DNA of 64,000 nucleotides, taken from Cellvibrionales bacterium UBA4451 (GTDB lineage: Bacteria > Pseudomonadota > Gammaproteobacteria > Pseudomonadales > Porticoccaceae). The notes beneath the pieces are model-generated. The model did no database searches. It saw only the letters and a program-made list of their open reading frames with translations, and had not been told where the DNA came from. Positions 40,497 through 49,380 of this stretch are shown piece after piece. The stretch covers positions 62,001-126,000 of the forward strand of contig DGPB01000010.1 of NCBI GenBank assembly GCA_002390285.1. Reading direction: 5' to 3'. The translations under genes were made by a program, and so were the position numbers. The stretch's first letter is position 1; each line of letters opens with the position of its first letter.

Positions 40497-42533
40497 CTAG
40501 GTAACCCTTTGCCCTGGTTTTGCGCCACTATCGGGAGACAGCAGATAAATACCTTCGCTGTCTCCCGAAGCCAGTACCATACCTTCAGATAGGCCAAAAC
40601 GCATTTTTCGAGGCGCCAAGTTAGCCACCATGACGGTCAAGCGGCCCTCCAGGTCTTCCGGTTGGTAGGAGGATTTGATACCAGAAAATACATTGCGAGT
40701 TTCGCCGCCGATATCCAGGGTCAGCTGCAATAGCTTATCGGCGCCGTCCACATGCGTGGCCTTGGTGATAAGGGCTACTCGCAGATCCACCTTGATGAAA
40801 TCGTCAAAACCAATTTCATCTGCGAGTGGTTCATCGGCTAAAGGGCCGGTAATCGGTTTCGTTGAGGCTTCCGCCACTGCTTCTTTACTTGCCTCTAACA
40901 TGGCGTCTACCTTGTCTTGTTCAACGCGCTGCATCAGCGGTTTAAACTTATTAATGTGGTGGTCCTTCAGGGGCCGTAATTCACTGTCCCAGCTGAGGTT
41001 GTCATTTAGGAACGCTTCCGATTCCATCGCCATGGCGGGGAGTATCGGTTTCAAGTAAACCATTAGAGCCCTGAACAGGTTGATGCCCAAGGAGCAAATA
41101 TCCAATACGTCCTGTTCTCGACCGGGTTCTTTGCTCAGTTTCCAGGGTTCCTTCGCTGCAATGTACTCATTGGCTGCATCTGCTAGCGCCATGATTTCCC
41201 GAACAGCTTTACTAAACTCACGGTTTTCATAGTGGTTGGCGATACTGTCAGCAGCCCCTGCAACTTGCTGCCAAAGCGCCTCGTCAGCAACGGTATTGGA
41301 TAGCACGCCGTTGTTGCCTTTGGTAATGAATTTGGCGCAACGACTGGCAATATTAACCACTTTGCCTACGAGATCGCTGTTAACCCGTTGAATAAAATCA
41401 TCCAAATTTAGGTCAAGGTCATCAACGCCCGAGGACAGCTTGGCGGCAAAGTAGTAGCGCAGGTATTCCGGGTTAAGGTTGTCCAGATAGCTGCGGGCAT
41501 TAATGAAGGTGCCTCGAGATTTCGACATCTTCTTGCCATTGACCGTCAGGAAGCCGTGTACGCAGACCCGTGTGGGTGTACGGAAATTAGCACTGGTGAG
41601 CATGGCTGGCCAGAACAGTGCGTGGAAATTGACAATATCTTTGCCGATGAAGTGGTAGAGCTCAGCTTCGGAGTCCTGTTTCCAGAACGCGTCAAACTCA
41701 AGCCCCTCTTTTTTCTGGCACAGATTTTTGAAACTGGCCATATAGCCAATAGGGGCATCCAGCCAGACGTAGAAGTACTTGCCGGGCGCATCGGGAATTT
41801 CAAAACCAAAATAGGGGGCATCGCGACTGATGTCCCATTCGTGTAATCCGCTATCCAGCCATTCTCCCAGCTTGTTGGCCACTTCATCCTGCACATGACC
41901 GGCACGGGTCCATTCCTTCAGAAAGTCGGAAAATTCCGGTAACTTGAAGAAGTAATGGGTGGATGCTTTTTCAATGGGTGTCGCACCCGATATGGCTGAC
42001 TTTGGATTGATCAAATCTGTAGGTGCGTAAGTGGCTCCGCAGGCTTCACAGTTGTCACCATACTGGTCGTCAGTTTTACATTTTGGGCAGGTGCCTTTGA
42101 TGTAACGGTCTGCCAAGAACAGATTTTTTTCCGGATCAAATGCCTGAGTGATTTCTCTGGTAGCGATATGACCGTTTTCGCGCAGACGGTTGTAGATGAG
42201 CGACGACATTTCCCTGTTCTCATCAGTGTGAGTAGAGTGATAGTTGTCAAATTCAATCAGAAAATCGCCGAAATCAGCTTCATGTTCTGCTCTCACCTGA
42301 GCAATTAGTTCTTCAGGCGTAATGCCACGCTGTTCCGCCTTCAACATAATCGCCGTACCATGCGCATCGTCGGCGCAGACGTAGTAACATTCGTGACCGC
42401 GCATTTTTTGAAAGCGCGCCCAAATATCAGTTTGGATATACTCCACTAGATGGCCGAGATGGATCGAACCATTGGCATAGGGCAGTGCGCTGGTAACAAG
42501 AATTTTTCGACGTTGGGACATGCGTTCTGTCAT
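40497..42533 (-). CDS. metG: Methionyl-tRNA synthetase
   Basis: A 678-residue class I synthetase. It has the HIGH-type motif in SALPYANGSIHLGHLVEY, a four-Cys zinc knuckle CPKCKTDDQYGDNCEACGA, KMSKS in GKKMSKSRGTF, and a C-terminal tRNA-binding/dimerisation domain (about 575-678, KVDLRVALITKATHVDGADKLL). Length matches E. coli MetG (677). The alternative start MSQRRK at 42521 is possible; neither has a clear ribosome site. It diverges from apbC across an 88-base shared promoter region. Confidence 0.97.
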   Translation of the reverse strand: MTERMSQRRKILVTSALPYANGSIHLGHLVEYIQTDIWARFQKMRGHECYYVCADDAHGTAIMLKAEQRGITPEELIAQVRAEHEADFGDFLIEFDNYHSTHTDENREMSSLIYNRLRENGHIATREITQAFDPEKNLFLADRYIKGTCPKCKTDDQYGDNCEACGATYAPTDLINPKSAISGATPIEKASTHYFFKLPEFSDFLKEWTRAGHVQDEVANKLGEWLDSGLHEWDISRDAPYFGFEIPDAPGKYFYVWLDAPIGYMASFKNLCQKKEGLEFDAFWKQDSEAELYHFIGKDIVNFHALFWPAMLTSANFRTPTRVCVHGFLTVNGKKMSKSRGTFINARSYLDNLNPEYLRYYFAAKLSSGVDDLDLNLDDFIQRVNSDLVGKVVNIASRCAKFITKGNNGVLSNTVADEALWQQVAGAADSIANHYENREFSKAVREIMALADAANEYIAAKEPWKLSKEPGREQDVLDICSLGINLFRALMVYLKPILPAMAMESEAFLNDNLSWDSELRPLKDHHINKFKPLMQRVEQDKVDAMLEASKEAVAEASTKPITGPLADEPLADEIGFDDFIKVDLRVALITKATHVDGADKLLQLTLDIGGETRNVFSGIKSSYQPEDLEGRLTVMVANLAPRKMRFGLSEGMVLASGDSEGIYLLSPDSGAKPGQRVT

Positions 42534-42624
42534 GATTGTAGACTGCTATGATTTGGCATTTATAAAGGGGCGCAACTATAACGGTTTTCCCTTGGTTTTT
42601 CATTAGTTTGTACGAGGATGAGTG

Positions 42625-43452
42625 ATGGCTGACGCACCAGTTCAAGATGGTCTTAAAGACGTGAAACATATTATTGCAGTCGCTTCCGGCAAGGGCGGAG
42701 TGGGCAAGTCAACGACAGCGGTTAATTTAGCGCTGGCGCTGGCTGCCGATGGGAGCAGGGTAGGGATTGTAGATGCGGATATCTATGGCCCCAGTTTGCC
42801 AATGATGTTGGGTGTTGCCGAGGGCACTCGCCCCGACGTAGTTGATGAACAATATTTTGTTCCTGTTGAAGCCCACGGTATTAAATCTATGTCGATGGGC
42901 TACCTGGTCACGGAGCAGACACCTATGGTTTGGCGCGGGCCCATGGCCAGTGGTGCTCTACTGCAAATTCTCACTCAGACTCAGTGGGGCGAGCTCGATT
43001 ATATGGTAGTGGATATGCCTCCCGGTACGGGGGATATTCAGCTGACACTGGCTCAAAAAGCGCAGTTAGCGGGTGCAGTGATTGTGACAACACCTCAGGA
43101 TATTGCGCTGTTGGATGCACGTAAGGCTATTGAGATGTTCAATAAAGTGAACATTCCCGTGTTAGGTCTCGTGGAAAATATGGCGGTTCACCTTTGTCGT
43201 CAGTGTGGGCATGAAGAACATATCTTTGGGGAGGGAGGCGGTCAGCTTGTGGCCTCTGAGTATGGTACAGAGGTACTTGGTTCTCTACCGCTATCACTGG
43301 ATATTCGAGAGCAAACCGATGCGGGTACGCCGTCAGTTATCGCTGACCCTGAAGGTGTTGCTGCCCAGTATTACCAGAAAATTGCCACACAAGTGATGAC
43401 GAGGCTGGCAGCAACACCATCTGCCAGTGGTCCAGAAATTATCATTGAATAA
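42625..43452 (+). CDS. apbC: Iron-sulfur cluster carrier Mrp/ApbC
   Basis: A 275-residue P-loop ATPase that carries [4Fe-4S] clusters to apoproteins. ATG 42625 has ACGAGG upstream. The deviant Walker A is SGKGGVGKST near residue 20, followed by VDADIYGPSLP and DMPPGTGDIQLTL. The cluster-ligand pair is in HLCRQCGHEEHIFGEGGG (CxxC). It lacks the N-terminal DUF59 domain that many longer homologues carry. The gene pair metG/apbC with dcd next is typical of Gammaproteobacteria. Confidence 0.95.
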   Translation: MADAPVQDGLKDVKHIIAVASGKGGVGKSTTAVNLALALAADGSRVGIVDADIYGPSLPMMLGVAEGTRPDVVDEQYFVPVEAHGIKSMSMGYLVTEQTPMVWRGPMASGALLQILTQTQWGELDYMVVDMPPGTGDIQLTLAQKAQLAGAVIVTTPQDIALLDARKAIEMFNKVNIPVLGLVENMAVHLCRQCGHEEHIFGEGGGQLVASEYGTEVLGSLPLSLDIREQTDAGTPSVIADPEGVAAQYYQKIATQVMTRLAATPSASGPEIIIE

Positions 43453-43457
43453 TACCT

Positions 43458-43512
43458 GCCATCATACTGATCGGAGGAGCTTTGATGCGTCCTTTCAAAC
43501 GGGTATGATGGC
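43458..43512 (+). promoter_or_regulatory. Inverted repeat enclosing a seven-codon ORF upstream of dcd
   Basis: GCCATCATAC (43458-43467) and GTATGATGGC (43503-43512) are perfect 10-bp complements with a 35-base loop. The loop holds a strong Shine-Dalgarno GGAGGAG (43473-43479), five bases, then ATG at 43485 and the frame MRPFKRV ending at TGA 43506-43508, inside the right arm. Ribosomes on the mini-ORF would break the stem. Read as a possible leader-peptide switch; only weak T's follow. Confidence 0.45.
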
Positions 43513-43551
43513 CAACTTTTATTGTCGAACGGTTTTGGGAAATTACGAACT

Positions 43552-44124
43552 ATGAGCATTAAGTCCGATAAGTGGATTACCCGTATGTCACAGGAACACC
43601 ATATGATTGAGCCGTTCCAGGGAAGGCAGGTTCGTCAGCCGGATCCCAATGGTGAGAAGGTGATTTCCTATGGGGTTTCCAGCTACGGTTACGATGTTCG
43701 CTGTGCCGATGAGTTCAAGATTTTTACTAACATTCACTCCAAGACTGTGGATCCAAAACACTTCGACACAGATGCATTTGTTGATATTAAGGGCGATTAC
43801 TGCATTATCCCACCTAACTCCTTTGCACTCGCTCGCACCATTGAGTATTTCCGTATTCCTCGTAATGTATTGACGATTTGCCTGGGTAAATCCACCTATG
43901 CTCGCTGCGGCATTATTGTTAACGTCACCCCGCTAGAGCCCGAGTGGGAAGGTCACGTTACTCTGGAGTTTTCCAACACCACCAGCCTTCCGGCGAAGAT
44001 TTATGCCAATGAAGGTGTCGCTCAGATGCTGTTTTTTGAGTCTGACGAAGTGTGTGAAGTGTCCTATGCCGATCGGGGTGGTAAGTATCAAGGCCAGACT
44101 GGCGTCACCCTACCCAAAGCCTAA
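43552..44124 (+). CDS. dcd: dCTP deaminase
   Basis: A 190-residue trimeric enzyme that deaminates dCTP to dUTP for dTMP supply. The start at 43552 (MSIKSDKWITRMS) matches the family; the longer frame from 43522 does not. Signatures: SYGVSSYGYDVRCADEFKIF, the GKSTYARCGIIVNVTPLEPEWEGHVTLEFSN core with the catalytic Glu, and GGKYQGQTGVTLPKA at the C-terminus. The spacer before it carries the inverted-repeat mini-ORF. Confidence 0.96.
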   Translation: MSIKSDKWITRMSQEHHMIEPFQGRQVRQPDPNGEKVISYGVSSYGYDVRCADEFKIFTNIHSKTVDPKHFDTDAFVDIKGDYCIIPPNSFALARTIEYFRIPRNVLTICLGKSTYARCGIIVNVTPLEPEWEGHVTLEFSNTTSLPAKIYANEGVAQMLFFESDEVCEVSYADRGGKYQGQTGVTLPKA

Positions 44125-44136
44125 GTTTTTTCTGAT

Positions 44137-44514
44137 TTATAGCCCCATACTTGCAGAATGGCTTAGGGCTACTGCAAAAATATAACTAAAGGTTGCCACA
44201 GCCAATAGGCTGAATAGCATACGCGTGCCTGTGGTTTTTCCTCTCTTGATAGCAATAGTTCCTGTGGCAATATAAACCAGCAAGGCAAAAAACTTGGCGG
44301 TTAACCAGTGGTCTGAAAAGGGATATTGGCCCGAGTAAACCATCAGATAAACAGCGCAACCTAGCAGTAACGTGTCATTGATGTGTGGCGCAATTTTTGC
44401 CCACCGTTGCTGTAGTTGAGGTGCTTCTGTCACTGACCAGAAAGCGCGAAGTACAAATAGGCTGATACTGATAAGGGCAAAGCTGATATGGGCTTGTTTC
44501 ATCAAAAGGTACAT
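44137..44514 (-). CDS. SirB2-family membrane protein
   Basis: A 125-residue protein with four hydrophobic segments, matching the SirB family: KQAHISFALISISLFVLRAFW, the HINDTLLLGCAVYLM segment and a KFFALLVYIATGTIAIKRGKT segment. The function is not known despite the historic Salmonella invasion-regulator name. It is convergent with dcd (12 bases apart). A second in-frame ATG at 44502 could be the start. Confidence 0.88.
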   Translation of the reverse strand: MYLLMKQAHISFALISISLFVLRAFWSVTEAPQLQQRWAKIAPHINDTLLLGCAVYLMVYSGQYPFSDHWLTAKFFALLVYIATGTIAIKRGKTTGTRMLFSLLAVATFSYIFAVALSHSASMGL

Positions 44515-44595
44515 AGAGGTTCTTATTGTTAGTTATGGTGTAAAACTGGTTTTAACCAGTTAATAGTTGGTTTTTGTGTGTCGTTTCGGTTCGTT

Positions 44596-45447
44596 CTATC
44601 CACGCTTTCTATTCAGCAGTGATGCTCTAAGCTCACTCGCTTTTTTCTGAATTTTTTGTGTATGTTCTGGCCCCATTCTCAACAATTGTTTTTGAATCGG
44701 CGGTAGTGCTTCAAGCCTTGAATCTGCATATTGGTAATGCACTGATTCCTGCGTCAATGCTACCGGAGTAACCGGAATGGGTGTGGAAAGGATTTGGTCC
44801 AAGGCGGCAATGATCGCGTTATCCAGGTCTTCTGGTGGATAGCCTAGCTCTCCATAAGCTTGCTCTAGAAGCGGACGAAACTGATGGAATAATTCAACCA
44901 GCTTGTTGCTATCAATGGCGTTAAGCGTATCCGTGAGGTAGTTGTAGCGTTGATAGTTGACAGGATCGACCCAGAGCTTCCCTTCTTTTTTTGTGGCGAT
45001 AAATTTGCCCTTTGGCGAGGGGGCATTGATCATTTTTTGTAGTAGTACACCCCGGCTCAGACCGTCGATCAGGGTAATACTACGACGAATGAGATGATCT
45101 GTATGGAACCACTTTTCTAGCGTCCCCGCTGGTGTCAGTGAGTTCAGTCTTAGTCTGGTTTCAATGTCACTGTCGTCCAGTGTAGGCAGAATGAGTGGCT
45201 GCTCAATGGGTTCGGGTTGTTGGGGAATGTCTTCTACGGGTGCTGACGCCGGGTGCGTGATCAGTTTAGGCTCTTCAATAGCCAGTATTTCTGGTTGTAT
45301 TTCCACGGGTTTTTGTAGGGTGTCTGGCATCAAGACAAAATAGACCAGACCCGCCAAAATACAGAGGCCAATTGCCAAGATGATCCATTTTCCGGAAGCG
45401 CTTGTTGAGGCAGACCGTTCTGGGCGCTCGTCAGGTGAGATTTGCAT
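44596..45447 (-). CDS. DUF3014 membrane-anchored protein
   Basis: A 283-residue protein: short cytoplasmic N-terminus, one membrane helix (about 20-40), a Pro/Glu-rich linker, then a conserved periplasmic domain with LRLNSLTPAGTLEKWFHTDHLIRR, GKLWVDPVNYQRYNYLTD and KLVELFHQFRPLLEQAYGELGYP. This is the DUF3014 pattern; no biochemical role is known. It is followed by SirB2 and preceded by the DUF3108 gene on the same strand. Confidence 0.85.
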   Translation of the reverse strand: MQISPDERPERSASTSASGKWIILAIGLCILAGLVYFVLMPDTLQKPVEIQPEILAIEEPKLITHPASAPVEDIPQQPEPIEQPLILPTLDDSDIETRLRLNSLTPAGTLEKWFHTDHLIRRSITLIDGLSRGVLLQKMINAPSPKGKFIATKKEGKLWVDPVNYQRYNYLTDTLNAIDSNKLVELFHQFRPLLEQAYGELGYPPEDLDNAIIAALDQILSTPIPVTPVALTQESVHYQYADSRLEALPPIQKQLLRMGPEHTQKIQKKASELRASLLNRKRG

Positions 45448-45488
45448 GATTTAATCCCGTGTTAGTTATTCTTTGTGTCTCACGTTAC

Positions 45489-46265
45489 TTATGAGTTTCC
45501 TTTTGACAGTGTAAGGGGTTGCTTGTTGAGGCTTCCTTCTTGAATAACTATTTTGTAGTCCTCCCCCCCTTCTTCCCTCTGCCATAGTTGTACCAGTAGG
45601 TAATTCCATTCAGGAGCAAACCAGAACAAGGTCTCCCTGTCATCGTCATCTCGTATTCTGCGCACTTTAAGCGCTTTAATCTTTCCAAGAGGCGTATCGA
45701 GCGTTTCCTCGCCCAGTGTTTCGAACTTGTACTGTTTGAGGCGTCCTCTGCTAATCACTTGATACTGCAGAGGTGAAACCTGATTGATTAGATCCCGCTG
45801 TAGTTGTACTTGGTAGGTCAGGCGATTGAGATAGCCATCTTCCAGTGTTACTTGGCGCTGTTTCTTTTTTGTCTTGTAGTTGGCAACACCGGCTTCTCTG
45901 TTATATCTCAGTTTTTCAGTCTTTTTGATCCCCAGGACATTACGCTTGTACTGATAATTCTGGTCGACGATCCCTCGTTGTTCATCGAGTAAGAACGCCC
46001 CTTCTTCCTCAATACTGCTGAACAGGTTTTTTGCGGTAGTGGTTAACACATAGCCGTTACCGTTCAATTTCAACTGACGTTCGGCACTGATATCCATACC
46101 GTTGTACGTGGCAGCATAGGATAGCGTATAGGGGATTAAGGCCGGGTCGCCGGCGCCATTCTCACCAGCCTGAGCTGTCCCAAGGAAGCAGAGTAGCGTG
46201 ATAGTGCCGAGGATAAATGTGGTTGTTCCTCGATGGAGAGAAGTTGGATGAACGCTTATGTGCAT
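45489..46265 (-). CDS. DUF3108 secreted protein
   Basis: A 258-residue protein with a signal peptide (FILGTITLLCFLGTAQA). The mature part starts LIPYTLSYAATYNGMDISAERQLKLNGNGYVLTT and contains DTPLGKIKALKVRRIRDDDDRETLFWFAPEWNYLLVQL, both typical of DUF3108, a beta-rich periplasmic domain. It is next to purN-purM as in many Gammaproteobacteria, probably only by linkage. Function unknown. Confidence 0.88.
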   Translation of the reverse strand: MHISVHPTSLHRGTTTFILGTITLLCFLGTAQAGENGAGDPALIPYTLSYAATYNGMDISAERQLKLNGNGYVLTTTAKNLFSSIEEEGAFLLDEQRGIVDQNYQYKRNVLGIKKTEKLRYNREAGVANYKTKKKQRQVTLEDGYLNRLTYQVQLQRDLINQVSPLQYQVISRGRLKQYKFETLGEETLDTPLGKIKALKVRRIRDDDDRETLFWFAPEWNYLLVQLWQREEGGEDYKIVIQEGSLNKQPLTLSKGNS

Positions 46266-46321
46266 GAAGGGTTCCAGTTTTCCTGATCCGGTTAAGACTG
46301 CTGTTAGATGCAGTTTAGCGC

Positions 46322-46993
46322 TTATTGTTCAGTGATTGCAGTCGAGAACAAAAATCCGGTTTTTTGTAGAGCGTTACCATTGAGTTGTGGCACACCATTT
46401 TCCAGGGTTAGTCTGCCTTCACAAAACCAATGGGCCGCTAAAGGGTAAATCTGATGTTCTTGTACCAGAACCCGACTTGCCAGAAGATCAGCAGTATCAT
46501 CACCCATGATGGGCACCTCAGCCTGGACTATGGCTGGCCCACCATCCAAATCACTGGTGACAAAGTGAACAGTGGCACCCCCTTTTTTATCTCCGGCATC
46601 GATGGCGCGTTGATGAGTGTGGAGTCCAGGGTATTTAGGTAGAAGCGAGGGATGGATGTTCATGATGTGTCCGGCAAAGCGGCTCACAAAATCAGGGGTG
46701 AGAATTCGCATAAATCCAGCCAAGATGACCAGGTCGGGTTGGTAGCTGGAAACGCGTTCACCCAGCTCAGCGTCAAAGTGTTCTCTGCTGGGAAACGCGC
46801 GGTGGTCAAGAACTTCATTGGAAATGCCCGCATCTTGAGCTCGCTGTAACCCTAAAACGTCAGCTTTGTTACTGATAACCCCAACAATATCTGCATTGAG
46901 GTTGCCGTCCTTAGAGGCATCGATGAAGGCTTGTAAATTACTGCCACTACCTGAAATCAGTACAACTAACCGTGATCGCTTACCTGATGTCAT
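46322..46993 (-). CDS. purN: Phosphoribosylglycinamide formyltransferase
   Basis: A 223-residue enzyme that formylates GAR with 10-formyl-THF in purine synthesis. Motifs: LVVLISGSGSNLQAFIDA for the phosphate loop, AGFMRILTPDFVSRFAGHIMNIHPSLLPKYPGLHTHQRAI with the catalytic Asn and His, and HFVTSDLDGGPAIVQAEVPI with the catalytic Asp. It starts three bases after the purM stop, so the two are translated together. Confidence 0.96.
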   Translation of the reverse strand: MTSGKRSRLVVLISGSGSNLQAFIDASKDGNLNADIVGVISNKADVLGLQRAQDAGISNEVLDHRAFPSREHFDAELGERVSSYQPDLVILAGFMRILTPDFVSRFAGHIMNIHPSLLPKYPGLHTHQRAIDAGDKKGGATVHFVTSDLDGGPAIVQAEVPIMGDDTADLLASRVLVQEHQIYPLAAHWFCEGRLTLENGVPQLNGNALQKTGFLFSTAITEQ

Positions 46994-46996
46994 TGG

Positions 46997-48052
46997 TTAT
47001 AGCCCTTGCAATTCAACCCGTTCTTCACCCGGCTCGGCGTGGGCAATGGAGCCGATGATAAAGGCATCTTCACCCGCTGCATGTAGCGTGTCGATGGCAT
47101 TATCGGCCGCTTCACTGGGGACGCAAACGACCATGCCCACACCACAATTGAAGGTGCGATACATTTCTATTGGATCAATATTGCCGTTGCTTTGGAGCCA
47201 ATCAAAGATAGCGGGACGCTGCCAGCTGTTAATATCAATAATGGCTTTGGCGCTCTCGGGTAACACACGAGGAATATTTTCCAGTAGACCACCGCCAGTA
47301 ATATGGGAAATAGCATGGACGGGTACATGGGCATGATCCACCAGTGCCAAAATTGAGTTCACATAGATGCGGGTGGGAGTGAGTAGCGCCTCTCCCAAGG
47401 GTTTTCCATCAATGAGGTCATTGTGAATGTCGGCATTAGATACATCGATAACTTTGCGGATCAGTGAGTAGCCATTGGAGTGTGGCCCACTGGCAGCAAG
47501 TCCGATTAGGGTGTCTCCCACATGTACACCACTGCCATCAATAATATTAGCTTTTTCTACAATGCCTACGCAGAAACCGGCGAGATCATAATCTTCGCCT
47601 TCATACATACCGGGCATTTCAGCGGTTTCGCCGCCGACCAACGAGCATCCAGCCTGAGCACAGCCCTCGCCAATGCCCGCTACAACCGAGGCGGCGATGT
47701 CTACGTTTAGCTTTCCTGTCGCATAGTAGTCGAGAAAAAATAGCGGCTCGGCACCACAGACCACGAGGTCGTTGACGCACATGGCCACGAGGTCAATACC
47801 AATCGTGTCATGCAGGCCCAGATCCATGGCGAGCTTTAGCTTAGTGCCTACGCCATCTGTGCCAGATGCCAGAACGGGTTCATTGTAACCACTGGGTAGG
47901 CTGAACAGGGCACCGAAACCACCTAGTCCGGCTAACACTTCAGGTCGCCTTGTCTTCTTGGCAACGTGTTTGATACGTTCCACGAGTGCATTGCCTGCAT
48001 CAATATCGACACCGGCATCTTTGTAGCTGAGGGGTGGCTGTTGGTCGCTCAT
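46997..48052 (-). CDS. purM: Phosphoribosylformylglycinamidine cyclo-ligase
   Basis: A 351-residue ATP-dependent enzyme that closes the imidazole ring to AIR. The start at 48052 (MSDQQPPLSYKDAGVDIDAG) has AAGG 8 bases upstream and fits the family better than the ATG at 48088. Signatures: LVASGTDGVGTKLKLA type loop, DLVVCGAEPLFFLDYYATGKL, and ALLTPTRIYV. purM-purN pairing is conserved. It diverges from the DUF2066 gene. Confidence 0.96.
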   Translation of the reverse strand: MSDQQPPLSYKDAGVDIDAGNALVERIKHVAKKTRRPEVLAGLGGFGALFSLPSGYNEPVLASGTDGVGTKLKLAMDLGLHDTIGIDLVAMCVNDLVVCGAEPLFFLDYYATGKLNVDIAASVVAGIGEGCAQAGCSLVGGETAEMPGMYEGEDYDLAGFCVGIVEKANIIDGSGVHVGDTLIGLAASGPHSNGYSLIRKVIDVSNADIHNDLIDGKPLGEALLTPTRIYVNSILALVDHAHVPVHAISHITGGGLLENIPRVLPESAKAIIDINSWQRPAIFDWLQSNGNIDPIEMYRTFNCGVGMVVCVPSEAADNAIDTLHAAGEDAFIIGSIAHAEPGEERVELQGL

Positions 48053-48183
48053 ACGTTGCCTTATCGTTATCTTGTGGTTGTCTAGCAATGGGGATTATCA
48101 AAAGAGCGGGTATTTTATATGAAAAGCCAAGAACTGGCAGTCAGATAATGGGTCTATTTACCCTCTGCTGTTACAATCGCGCC

Positions 48184-49380
48184 ATGAAAAACCGCCCTAT
48201 TGCTAAAAATACTCTGATTGCACTGATTATCCTCAGTTTATTTTCCCTGCCGGTGTTTGCCGAGTCGGTGACAAATCTCTATAAAACAGTGGTGCCGGTC
48301 TCTGGTCAGGGGAGTGGAGAGCGCTTGCGTGCCATGAGAGTTGGTTTGGGTAAGGTGTTGGTCAAAGTGACAGGCAATAGCCAGGTACTATCGAAGGTCA
48401 ATGGAGCGGATGCGTTCTCTAATGCCGAGCGTTATGTGACAGAGTACGGCTACATCAGTTATCAAAATCTATTGGCTGATGGGACATCTTCATCACCAGG
48501 CATAGCGATGAGCCTAAGTTTTGATGAATCATCCATTAACCGTTTGTTGCGGCAGTATCAATTGCAGATATGGCCATCAGATAGGCCCGGGTTGTTGGTG
48601 TGGATTGTTATTGATGATCCCGTGAGGGGTAAAAGGTTTGTGTCGGATGAGACCATGCCTAATACAGTGGCCGCCTTGCAAGAATTGATGGATGATCGTG
48701 GTGCACCGTTGGTCCTACCACTATTGGATTTGCAAGACCGACAGGCCGTCTCTGAAGATGATGTCTGGAATTTTAATCAGGTACGGTTGGCTGATGCGAG
48801 CAAGCGGTACAATACTCAGGCTTGGTTAGCGTTGCGCTTATATCAGAGTGCCACTGGACACTGGCGAGGCGCGCGCATGCTGAACTTGAATGGCGATGGC
48901 AATTTAACAAGCTTGGTCGCCAGTAATGTGTCTGAACTGATGGGTAAAGTTGTGCCTGAGGCGATAGACAGTTTGGCCAGTCAGTATGCCTATGTGGCGA
49001 ATGCGGTAGATGAAGAACTGTTTATTCAGATTGAAAATATTAATGACTATCAAGCGTTTAGTCAGGCGACGACGTATATTGCTTCACTGGAAGTTGTTCA
49101 CCGGTTAACAGTGGATTACGTGGATGCTGACCGGTTGGGCCTTCGGCTTTTCGTTGAAGGAGAGGTGCCCCTGTTGCTGGATACCCTGCGTAGAGATAAG
49201 CGTATGGCTGAGCTAGTCAATACCAGTATTCCTGCTTCAGAAACGAGCAGCCCTGAGCATGGAACGAGCAGCCCTGAGCTTGAGATAAGTAGCCCTGAGC
49301 TTGAATCCGTTGCGCCTTCTGTTGCAACCAGTACGTCTTCTACTATTAGTCGTCATCGCTTTCGCTGGGGAGGGCAGTAG
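48184..49380 (+). CDS. DUF2066 secreted protein
   Basis: A 398-residue protein. ATG 48184 gives a classic signal peptide (MKNRPIAKNTLIALIILSLFSLPVFA); longer in-frame starts upstream lie in the purM promoter region. The mature part begins with LYKTVVPVSGQGSGERLRAM and contains the DUF2066 SLSFDESSINRLLRQYQLQIWPSDRP and RRYNTQAW-type segments. Near the end (about 353-374) three 21-bp copies (49243-49305) encode TSSPEHG/TSSPELE/ISSPELE. It overlaps hda by one base (TAGTG), a widely conserved neighbourhood. Role unknown. Confidence 0.85.
   Translation: MKNRPIAKNTLIALIILSLFSLPVFAESVTNLYKTVVPVSGQGSGERLRAMRVGLGKVLVKVTGNSQVLSKVNGADAFSNAERYVTEYGYISYQNLLADGTSSSPGIAMSLSFDESSINRLLRQYQLQIWPSDRPGLLVWIVIDDPVRGKRFVSDETMPNTVAALQELMDDRGAPLVLPLLDLQDRQAVSEDDVWNFNQVRLADASKRYNTQAWLALRLYQSATGHWRGARMLNLNGDGNLTSLVASNVSELMGKVVPEAIDSLASQYAYVANAVDEELFIQIENINDYQAFSQATTYIASLEVVHRLTVDYVDADRLGLRLFVEGEVPLLLDTLRRDKRMAELVNTSIPASETSSPEHGTSSPELEISSPELESVAPSVATSTSSTISRHRFRWGGQ
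49243..49305 (+). repeat. Three 21-bp coding repeats in the DUF2066 gene
   Basis: Units of exactly 21 bp start at 49243, 49264 and 49285; all contain the core AGCCCTGAGC. They encode a Ser-Ser-Pro-Glu tail. Divergence among the copies is small, so the expansion looks recent. Confidence 0.85.

Noticed and set aside
44533..44551. Hairpin AACTGGT-N-ACCAGTT between the DUF3014 and SirB2 genes
   Set aside because: The stem is short and lacks a convincing T-run on the minus strand; not reported as a terminator.
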